Positions 43,206 to 55,200 of a DNA stretch of 64,000 nt are shown here, piece after piece. Position numbers and translations under genes: made by a program. Below the pieces are notes generated by a model. That model was given only the letters and a program-made list of their open reading frames with translations. It did no database searches and was not told the origin of the DNA. The stretch comes from UBA6624 sp964517115 [NCBI: uncultured bacterium] (GTDB lineage Bacteria > UBP7 > UBA6624). Positions within the stretch are counted from its first letter, which is position 1. Each line of letters begins with the position of its first letter. Location of the stretch: contig CAZFBE010000002.1 in the NCBI GenBank assembly GCA_964517115.1, forward strand, positions 8,594 through 72,593, written 5' to 3'.

Positions 43206-46200
43206 ATGAAAAAATTCATAAAATTAGTATTTTCTTTAATCATCTTTTCCATTGTTTTTTCTGCCTGTAGTGGTGGAGGGAATGAGGATGTTGGTTCTCC
43301 TCAATTTATTACAGGAGCTTTAGAGCCTGGACAGGTTGACGAATCTTACAACATGCTTTTGGAGGCTACCGGAGGTAGTGGAGACCTGGATATCTCTCTT
43401 TACAACATCAATGATCTTCCTTCTGGTTTGGAATTTGATCCAAGTAGTTCTACTTTATTTGGTATCCCTGTTATTGGCACTACTGTTGAGTTGCTTTTTA
43501 AAGTTACCGATGAAAGGGGTGAAACAGGCGAGACTCGTCTTGTTTTAAGGATTAACCAAGGGCCAGAGGTCACCCTTGCTCCGTTTGCTTATCTTCTTGA
43601 CGAAGAAGGCAATAAGGTTCCTGTCGGCAGCGTTGATTCAAGATGTACGGAAGAAAATTCTGATACTTGTACTTTTGTTACAGATTCAACCACAAACATT
43701 GATCACTCCGTTTTAGATCTTTACGTGGAATTTCAAGAGACCGATGCTGAGGATAATGTAATTGTTGAATGGGAGCAAATTAGCCCAAGCCAATGCAGAG
43801 GGACAGTAACAACAAATGAAGGGCAGATTCTTCTCCAACCTTTTTATCCCTTAACGCCTGCAACTAATCTTCAAGATGAAGAGGGTCAAACTATTTCTAA
43901 TCAATATTTCAGTCATGCAGTTTGGCATGCTCCGAACCTAGATGAAGATTCAGGATGTGCTCAAACAGATATTCCTGTTACCCTCAGGGTCCGAATGTCT
44001 GATGACAAGGGTGGATTTACTGAGGCAGACATAAACTTAACTGTCAATTATGTTGCAGAATTCAATAGCCCAGCTACTGTTACTTCCTTTGAATGGGAAG
44101 ACGAAAAAGGGACTCCAAGAAACAGTGAAATAATCGAGCCTGGACAATCTTCAGGAGGGTCTTTCAATGCTGAAGATGTTAGTGATGATGGTTCTGGAAC
44201 ATCTAATGATAATAATTATGTTTGGTTAGCTGCTGAGTTCCAGAATGGCAATATCTCAGAATCAGAAAACATCAGCCTTATAGGCTGGAGTGTTAATTTG
44301 ATAGGTGAAAATTTACCATTTGAAGGGGAGGTTGAAATTGATGAACCTACAAATGGCAAAGTTGGAGATACTAATGATCCTTCTAGCGGTTTGCTCTGTA
44401 CAAATGAACCTGGACAACAGCCTGTTTTCTGTGGTCGTTTTAGACCTCTTGTAAGTAGGGATGTTGAAGGTGCGAGTGACCAATATGAAATTAGTGTTAC
44501 AGCTCAAGACATTTATGGTGGAGTTGGAAGCACGACTTGGCTTATTACTGTTTCCGATAGCGGAACTTCAAGCGGTGGAGGAGGCGGTGGCCCTGCTTTT
44601 AAAAACTCAATTCCTGTGATAACTGGAAGCAATCCTCAAGCACAAATTTCAATGGAGGTTAGTGAAACTACAGGAGCCAATAGGCAGGTTAGTGTAACTG
44701 CTGATGATAATGATTCCGATATCATCAGGTATTGGTGGTCTCTTGACATAAACAACTCAAATGCAACGCCTAATGGATGTGTTACCGACAACAGTCTTGC
44801 AAATTTATGGGGTCATGACAATTGGTCTTGGGATCCAAATGCTGGATTTAATTCTTTGGTTCAGGATGTAAATTCAAATGATGCTATTCTTTCAAACAGT
44901 GTTGTAAGGAATCCAGACCTGAATGTACAAAATTCAATTCTTCGAACATTGGATACGGTAAACTCATCTCCAGCGATTTCTTCTGTTGGATTTACATTTA
45001 CTCCTGGACAGTGTGCGGGTGCTGTTGCTGGAACAACATGTGTGAGAATTGACAATATTCAGGCTTTTGGTGGGGTCCAGAATGGTGTCTCTATTCCAGT
45101 AAGGATTAGTGATGATGCTGGTACCGAGTACATGGACACTTTTATTACTTCTGTTTCAGCTGATCCAGATCCTTTGAATGCTCCTGCAGGAAATCTAGAA
45201 ATAGCAGAAACTCTTGAGGACGACTATTCGATAATGAATAATGCAAGAGTCAGCATAAGGTGTGCATTACCTATAAGTGTTTCTGTTGCGGACCAGATAG
45301 CAATCCAGGGATTTCTTGACAACGGTAATGGGTTGAGTCATAACAGCATTATCGACACTGATGTTTCTCAAGATTTTTCAAGAGTTTGTGGAAGTGATGA
45401 TGTTCTTGGAAACCCTTTGTGTGATTGGGGGCATTTTGTTATAGTCTTCCCTGACCCTTCTGAAACTTGCTCTCCGTATGCTGAGCAAAACTGGAGTACT
45501 GATGGTTGTTACCAAAGAGCTCAAGTGACATCTGTTGACCAAAGTACAGGAACATTAAACCTAGATAGATTTTTGACTTTAGATACCAATGACCAGTACC
45601 AAATTCTGGGATGTGATTTAGGTGGAATTTTCACCCCTTCTGATTCAGGTGATGATTGTGACAAGTCTGACGAGTCGATTGTTACTGTTACTTTTAGTTC
45701 TCCAAATGTTAACAACCCCCCTCAGATAACTTCTGGACCATCAATTTCCGATGATCCTATATTTGAATTTTCAACTTTAGATGCTTCTAAGACAACTGTT
45801 TCAGTTTCTGTAGAAGATTCTGATGGCCCTGGTTCTTGTGCCCTATCTTGGACAGACCCATGTGGAACTATGAAATACTATTGGACTGACTGGAAAGGTA
45901 GTAACAACAATGCAAATACGAGGGCATATCTTGTTCAAAACGGTACTTTTGGATCAAACACTGTTGTTGTCCAAGGTTCTTGTAATCGACATGAACAGTA
46001 TAGGCCAGTAAGGGTTAGCGATAGTTCAAACCCTCTTGGGCATGAAACAACAATAGAAAGTTGTATTGAGTCTGGTAATTTTGGTAATCAAAATGCTACT
46101 GTAACTTTGGCAACCAATTTAGACAACAATTACCTTACGAGTAATTTGGCAATTCTTGAACATATGCAGTGGGGCTCTTATGGACCTTCTGCGAGTATAG

Positions 46201-49200
46201 AAAGCAATAATGGCATTTGGGCAAAAACAGGTGTTAGCGGTATTGTTTGGACTGCTCCATCAGCTGATTTGAATGGTGTTGATATATGGACTGGTGAAAC
46301 TAACTTCAGGATAAGGGTTGTTGCTGTTGACGGAACATGTCGTTATCCGGGGATTTTAGACTTCCCTGAGGCTCAATTGTGTGATTCAGCAAGTGCTTCT
46401 GTTGGTGTTATAAACAATGTAGAGCCGTCTGCAGGTTTGACTTTTGAGATACTTGACGAAAATCCAACTAACTTAAGGGTTAGTTTTGATGCTTCTTCAA
46501 GTTTTGATTTGGATTCGGGTCCTGATGCTTTGAAGTATATGTGGGACTTTGATTCTGACGGTACTAATGATTTGACAACTTTGAATTCAATTTACATTCA
46601 CACTTACACCGAAAATGCCCCTTTCTACGATGCGACACTAACCGTTACAGATGGAATCTCAAATGATTCCGAGACTGTAAGGATTCAGGTTAATCAGGCT
46701 CCGGAAGTGCCTAAGATATGGATATATGGTGTTGATGAAGATCCTTCAAATTGTATAAACACAGGATGTGAACAAGGGCAATTCTCAAATGCTCTAGAAA
46801 GCTTTACAACCATGAATCCAATTTCTACTAATCCGACAGAATTTGTGAACCCTTCAACAGGGAAGTTCATTGGGCTTGGTGTTGGTATCTGTGATGATGA
46901 CAATATCCAAACTCTTGAATGGGACCTTGACTATGATGGAGTTTCATTTTTTGCAGATGTTATACAAAATAGTTTTTCAAATATAGATTCTTCTGCATTG
47001 TCTGTAAATGATACTGTCATTTGTGATGCTTCTGGTGAACAGAATTTCTATCAATGGGAACTTAATTCAACAGATGGAATAAATGGCCTAGGTTCTCAAA
47101 TGAATTTTGCTAGTGATTACAGGGTTGCTGTAAGGGTTGTTGATGAAGAGGGTGCTACGAGTAACTTGATGTGTTTGAATGTTTATGGTGATGTTAACGG
47201 TGCTTGGGATGCGAAGCTTTGTAGGGAAGGAGACCCTCAAAGCAATTTGGAAATCCCTCTAACTGTTGGTAATGATGAGATGATAAGTGGTGACATCAAT
47301 GAAAATGATGAATATCCATTCTTGCCTGCTGAAGGTGTTGATAACAGCCATTCTCAAGGTCAACACAATATTAGATTTGTTCAAACTGGTCCTGATACTG
47401 GAATATTGCATTCAATCTGGATATCTTCATCTTTGGATGAATGTTTAGGTGGAGAAACTCAAATAAGGTACAGGAGAGGTGCTTATGATGGCTCAGACCC
47501 TAATAACAGAGATATCAATTGGGAAGAAGCTCAGAATATTTCACATGAAGAACCAAGCAATGGAATCAAATGTGGAAGTAATGCTGAATCTCCAAATTTG
47601 ACTGTAGATCCTGGCAATAGCGATCATTTGATTGTTTTCTTTGGAGATGATGAGAATGGTGACTTGGATGTTTATTGGATAGAAAGTATTGATGCTGGTT
47701 CCACTTGGTCTCAAAGAAACTCTATGCCAGGTCTTGGAAATAGTGATTTGAGGGCTTCTGGACAAGGTGCACAAACCCAGCCAGTTTTATCCATAGAGCC
47801 TACTACAGGAAGTCCGTTTGATGATTTCTGGCATTTGAGTTTTGTGGAAGCTTCAAGTGGTCGTGCAAAGATGTTCCACATGATGAGTGATGACCAGGGT
47901 GCAAGCTGGGTTGATGGAAACAAGTATGACCAAAGAATAAACAATGCTCCACAGGTGCACGTAAGGGTTGCAGCAGGTTTTGATGTTTCTGTTGGAATGG
48001 CGACAAATGAATCTGGCCCTGATTTGGAATGCTGGGTTAGCGATTATGAGGATGATGGTGGATTTTTAGCACCTGTGAATCAGACTTGCGAATGGAATGC
48101 AAACTATGACACAAACATTCAAAGGGCAGGTGGAGGTTTCAATCCTTCCTTTATTGAAAATGACAGTTGTGAAAATGATTCAGGTTGGGGTAATTCAGCC
48201 TCTGTTCTTTCAGGTTATTCATATGCAACAACAGGCTTGAAGAGAGTTGGTGCGAGATTCACAGACTCTCATGGAGCTGTTGGGTGTGGTGTGATTTGGG
48301 TTCCTGTGAATAATAACCAGGATCGTCCACCTGTTCCTGTGATGAGGTTGAGAAACCCAAGCAACAACAATAGGGCTATAGGAGAATTGGATGAAACTGG
48401 AAACCTTTCCGTTGAAGCACAGTGTGCTTGGCGTGTAGGTGGTTTTGGAGATAATAACAGAGGTTCTTATGACCCTGATGAAACAAGCTTTACATGTGAA
48501 TTTGTTTCCGATTGGGATCCTGCTACTGCATGGACATCGCAGAATGTTCAAACAGTTAACTGTAATCCAAACAACAATCCAAATTCAGGTTCGAATTGTG
48601 CTATTGATTTAAGTTATTCTGATTGGCAAGGATTCGCTTCTGGAGATGCAAGAACCCGTGTTGGTTTGAGGGCATGTAGTGGTGGTCCAAACCCAGGAGA
48701 ATGTTCACCGATTATTTGGAGTCATCTCTATGTTGATGATTACGAGAATAATGCTCCTGTTGTTTTGCTCAAGATTGAGGAAGACCAGAATGAGGCTTGT
48801 TCGCTAGCTTCTGCAGGTGTTTTGAACCATGACTTGGCAACACCATCATTCAATGTTTGTTTTGATGCAACGGCATCATTTGATAGAGAAGATGAATTTG
48901 TCAATTTTTCAAATGGATCTCTTATCTGTGATTCAAATTCAATAGCTACAAGTGCCCCAATTGTCACAGACAATGGAGACGGTACTGGAAAATGTACTTT
49001 TAGGGAAGTTGGAGATTATGCTGTTAAATATGAATTGACAGACAATAATGGAGAGGTTGGAGAAAGAACAGTTTTGATATCCGTTGGTTATGGAGACGAT
49101 CCGAGTTCAGATGGTTACCAGCATGACATAAATGCTGGAAATAGCGATCCACAAGCTGTTGCAATAGTAAAGCCTTTTGCTGAATCTGTGCGTAACGTTT

Positions 49201-52200
49201 CAGAATATGACAATACTGGCAATGCTTCTGTTTACCTAGATGGAAGAAGATCTGTCGATGCTGATGGTGAGGTTGTTTCTTGGGATTGGGATCTTAATTA
49301 TGACGGTATTACATTTAATGTTGATGTAAGTGGGAATGAATTAAATTCATCAGTTGATTTAACGTTTGGTAACAATGTTGCTGGCGCAAATTACAGAGAG
49401 GGTGTTATTGCTTTAAGAGCAACTGACAATCTTGGTGCAACAAACATTCATGCTGTGACATACAGAGTTATGCCAAATGAAAACGAAGCACCACAAGGTG
49501 CAATTTCTGCAAGTCCTTTCCTTGCTGGTTTTGCTCCTTTGACTGTTGACTTTAATGCTGTAGCCGTTGATACTGACGATGCAACATGGACAGATCCAAC
49601 TGATTGTGATGGTTGTACTTATGAATGGGATTTTGATGTTGTTGGTGGAACCTTTACTGTTGATGCAACAGGCGAAACTGAAAATGTGACTTTTTCGGAA
49701 GAAAAAGATTACACTGTCGGCTTGAGGATTACTGATGCTGATGGTAGTCTTTCTCCGGTTATTACAACTGTAATACATGTTGGAGACTGTCCAGATGACG
49801 GAACTCCTTGTGATTCAGTTACGAGAAACAGGCAGCCACAATCCTATTTCTTCATCAGTGGAGCAAGCGGTGCATTAGGAACATTCAATCCTGGAGGTTC
49901 TTATTTTGTTGATTTTGATGGTTCAAGGTCAGATGATCTTGATGGAAACATCAATGAATATCAGCCAGTTTGTAACGGAGGGACCATTTCCCAATGGACT
50001 GGAGTTTCTGACTCCACCTGGAGATGTTCATACGATGAAGCAATTGATGGTGTAGGTATCAAGACTGTAAGCTTAACGGTTACAGATGATGGCGGGCTTA
50101 GAGATGATTCTGGTAACGCAAGCACTATTCTTCCTGCTGACTCAGTTCTAACTCATACTGTCAACTTGGATGTTTATGTTTCCGACATGAACCAAGATCC
50201 AATGGGGAGTATTAAGGTTACAGGTGTTTACTACAACCACGATTCACTTCAGCCAGTTCCATGGAATACAGCTTTGTCAAAAGATGCTGATACAAGCATG
50301 AGTGCTGGTTCTGGGATTGCTTCAAGGGAAATTGACTGTAACTGGGCTTGGAACCTTCCATTTGACAATCCAGGTTTGACTCAGGAATCGGGTAGCTGTT
50401 CTGTTGCTATAGACGGAATGGTAAATGGCGCGAATCTTCTTACCGTCAAGGTTAGCGATGATGAGGCTTCCCCATCCGAGGATGTCAGAACTGTTGTTGT
50501 CTGGGTTGATGAACTAGGTTCTGGACAGCAGAGGCCAGTTGCGCTTGCTGATTACACGGGGTCGTTGACGGTCGGATCTAGTTCAACAACCCACAATGTT
50601 GAAATTGATTTGAATAATTCATGGGATCCAGATGGTGACCTTTTGTCACATCGAATTAATTGCGGTGCTGGTGGAGGAATAATTGATTTTGCTGTGGGAA
50701 CATGTAATTTCCCAAATCCTGCTCCAGGTGCTGGTCCTGTTCTAGAAACGGTTGAATATTCAGTATGTGACAATGGGACTGTTGGAGGATGTGGTTTTTC
50801 TGTAGAGCCTTTAATTAGGGACCATATTGACCTTACAGATTTTGTCATTGTGGCAGATGGGGTTTGTGCTACAGGCCTTTTCGCAGATGGAATTGGAGTA
50901 AGGGTTTCTAACCAACTTAACCCACCGGATTCTGACGACAGAACAGTTGAGGCTGGAGGATGTGATCCAACAGACCCTATAACAGACATAGTATCGAATG
51001 CACAGATAAATTCAACTACTGTTGATATTCCAGATGGAGAATGTATTGCTCAATCTTTCCGTGTAGGAAACCCTATACGTATTGAAGATGATAATATGTT
51101 TGGTGCAGGACCTACAAATACAACAATTACCAACTGTACTCCTGGCAGTCCAGATGTATTGGAATTTGCTGATCCTTTGCTTGAAACTGTTCAGGATGGA
51201 GACAATGCCCGCGTTGTAAGTCTCTTGGATACTGTAAGGGTTGATGGAGGATTCTTTGGTGGAGTAATGTCTCCTGCTTACTTGGTTGATGATGGTGCTC
51301 AAATTGAAGAGATTCGCGAAGGGAATATTGGTTCTGCTGCAACGGCTGGAGATAACCAGTTGCAACTTGCAGCTGGAAGTTGTGCTGATCCTGAATTGAA
51401 CCTAATCAGAGGAAGACAGGGTTTAGTTAGGGAAAATGAAACCTTGACTTCAGTCTTCACAATAGATACATGTGGTGTTGTAGGTGCTGACGTTATTACT
51501 TTCCCTGAACCTTTGAGGGATGATTACACAACCAATGGAATTATTGACATGAATGACAATCTTGATATTGAGTATTTGACATTTGAAATTTGGAACAACA
51601 GACCTCCTGTTGTTGTTGCTCATGAAGAAAATACTGATTGGGTTGTTCCAGTTGGAGGAACCACGAGTTGGCATTCAAGATCCCAAGATGAAGGGGATCC
51701 ACTTTACCTTTCATGGGATCCAGATGGTGACTCTTTGCAGTATGCATGGGAATGTGACAGTGTTGGAGCAGGAAATACTTCAGCTCAAGATTGTCAATTT
51801 GATACTGTTGGAAGGCCAGCGGTTTCTCTTGTTGTAAGTGATGGAGATTTGTCCGGACAGGATAATCACAATATCGCAAGAGCAACAAACACAACGCCGA
51901 TGCCAATTGTTTATATTGATCCTCAAACTGACTTCTTGCCAGTTGTGGATAGTTTGATGACATCAAACAATGTTGTTTTGGTCGGAGGTTCAACCATGGA
52001 TCTTGAAGGCCAATTAAGCAATCCTCCTTGGAGCACAACGTTCCAGTGGGATTGTGGAGATGGAAATGGGCTAAATACAAGCCCTCCATTCTCTCCAGGT
52101 CCATTTAACTATGATTTATGTTCTTACCCGGCTTCCAATACTCCAACGATCCCACATAGTGTTAGCCCAATTGAACTTATAGTGAATGACCCACATGTTT

Positions 52201-55200
52201 CTCCTGGATGTACGAGCTACTTCTGTTTGCCTGGCTCCACTTCCTTGGGTGTTATCCCTGTTAGGAATATGTTGAATAGAGCCCCAAGGGCTGCTATTTC
52301 AGGTCCTGAAAATTGGGATTCGAATACAAATCCAAATAACCCTTGGGAGGAAGATCATTTGAACTGGGTTGGAACTTTTGATGTTTCTGTGAGTTCTGCT
52401 CCAAATTTCAACGGTACTTTCTCTGTTCCTCTTTCAGCTCATAACTCCATTGACCCTGATGACCAAGCACTGACTTATTCTTGGGATTGTGGCAATGGTA
52501 GCCCTGTTGTAAATACACCAGTACACACTTGTGTTTATCAGGATGATGCTGTTGCGAGTGATGTTAGAGATGGTTTGACAGATTTGGGCAATGATGGAAC
52601 TGGGGACATGTGGACTGTAACTTTGACAGTAACAGACTCAATGGGTGTTTCTGATACAGATACTGCTAGTGTAAGGGTCGTCGAGCAGCTTTCTCCACAG
52701 AGTGGAATTTTCCAAAGTGATGCAAATGGTCAAAACAATTATTGGGTAGCTGATTCTGATCCAGGTATTGCAGACCTCAAACGACCTGATTTAGAGCTGT
52801 TGGATGTTTTTGCGGACGGAACATACCTTTTCCCGAAACCATTAACTCCATTTGGTGGTGAGAATCCTGGAGGATGTCCTTTTGAGGAACTTCCAAATTG
52901 TGATTCTGCAAATACCCTTTTTGATTCCGTTGTACATCTTGACGCTTCAAGGAGTTTAGATCCTTATGGAAGAAACATCTTTGTTCAGATTGATTGTGAC
53001 TGGGTCGATTCAAATGATTTTGCTACTTTCTCTCCAGATATGAGTGGTTCTACTTTCGATGCTTTGGCACCTGCTTGGTTTGAGCATGTGTGTAGAGATC
53101 AGGTTTCTGGACCAGCTTTATGGAATGGAACTGATTCACCAAATTCAGGAGACTCTTCTACATACACTGTTTCAAGAAATGTTTCTGTTAGGGTTTGTGA
53201 AACTGCGTCAACAACAGCATGTGCTGCTTCTGCTAGAGAAGACATTTCATCATTTGATATGACTTTATGGAGAAACAGGGTTCCTTTAGCCCACATAACA
53301 ATACAGGATGATGTTTTCTCAGGGGACAATTCAAGGAATGTTGACTATACAGCACGTTCTTCTTGGGATCCAGACGGTGACCCAGTTCTTTTCGGGCAAG
53401 GTGCTGGAACCATAGATAAAGATGGTCTTGCTAACTGGAGTGGAATAACACCAGACATATGTCCAGATGGTGGAACTTTCTGTGACGATAAGGATCAGGT
53501 TCCTCAATGGGTATGTGATGATGGAGGTAGTTGGCCTTATCAAACAGGTTTTGGAAACAATAAGGTAGTTTGGGATGTTGACCAGGGTCACAGAATTGGA
53601 TCCGGATCTTCATTAGGGGAACAAGGTGTAAATGGAGAGGACTCATTCAGATGTCTTGTTTCTGGTCAGGGTGTTACATTTAGGCCAACCCTTTATGTTT
53701 CTGACGGAGACCCTTCTGATGAAGGGTACAGTTTGGAGTCTTGTATTGAGTACTCTGATTCAGGAAGCCCATTTGCTTCTACTTTAGATAATCATGTTTG
53801 TGCAAATGGAAATCCAATACATCTTGGCGGAGTTGGAAATGGCTTGACTGTCAATAATCCGCCTTCAGCTTGGATAATCCAACAGACAAAGGGTGATCTT
53901 TTTGGAATTACACCATTCCAGGTTAGCCTTTCTGCCGATCATTATGATCCAGATGGAGATCCTTTATCAAATAACTTTAATAGTGCTACTGGTTTTGAGT
54001 GGGATTATCATTATTCAAGATCTTGGTATTGGGGCGGCAACAATGACGATGTGTTAAATGTTAACGACTTTAATTATCAAGACGATACTGTTTCTGATTT
54101 TGATATCGACAGTGCAGGGGTTTGGAATTTTGCTGTTAGAGCAACTACAGAAGGTACACATACAGCTTTAGTTCAAAGTGATGGATCCGGTGCAAATTGT
54201 TTTGATGAAGACTTAGGAGACGTGTATCCATGTGATACAAGCATGATGGATCTTCCTCAGGTTGTTTGGGATAACATACTCGGTCTTGTTGGAGGTATTG
54301 CTTCTAGCCAAGATTGTAAGTGGGGTGTTCAAGACCCTCTTGACCTGCTGCTTTACGGTGACGGGGGAATGTTCCTTCTCAAAGATGAAGATGCTGCCAT
54401 GTATAACATTGGTCAAAGTGTTGAAATTTTTGGAGGTCCTTTCAACCAAACATTCCTTGCAGGTTCAGTTTGTGATATTGTAGATATTCCAAGTGGCTGG
54501 AACGGATTGGATGGAGACCTTTCAAGAGTTTATATCAACTGGAACGGATTCCTTTTCCAGCAGTTGCCAATTGGTGAAACTTTTATTAGAAATACAGACA
54601 ATACATTGACCGGAACTGAGGAAATCAAGACATTTACTGTTACAACTGATGGTTATGTTGGAAATCTTCAGATACCAACAAGACATGCTCAGTCTGGAAA
54701 TATACTTTCCAACGGAGCTTCTGCTGGTGCAAACAATGATACCCAAAATGATTTCCATGCAGCTGCTTTTGGAGAATGGGACGGATGGACAATCATAGAT
54801 TCTGAAGACCAAAGGCCGGATTCAACTGTTATGGAGAGTTCTGATTTTGATGATAACAACCAGGTCTTTGGACAGTATTCATTATTCTTTGACTCCAGTC
54901 CTCCAAACAATCCTCAACATACAGTTATGTTTAACAGGTTTGTTCATACTTCAGATGATGCTGCTATAAGTGGCTCTTTCGGAGGTTGGTTCAATATGAA
55001 TTACGAGGATCAACTTGTTGGAACCTCACAAGCAGGTTCTAATATTTCCGTTCTTGATTCATTTGGATTTGGTTTAGCTATTGACTCTGCTGCTTGTAGT
55101 CCAAGTGCCATTGAGGGTGTTTGTAGGAATGTTACAACTCTTGAAACAGGACTTTATCCAAGTTTGGCAGATGTTTCAAAGACGTCAAATCCTGCTTCTC

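Noticed and set aside
50600-53400. Possible CRISPR-like direct repeats in the giant gene
   Set aside because: The similar blocks (SWDPDGD region) are in frame, widely and irregularly spaced and encode repeat protein, not spacers.
47541-54910. Many antisense frames of 70-190 codons in the giant gene
   Set aside because: They follow from base composition of repeated coding DNA; sequences are low in complexity and lack any start signal.
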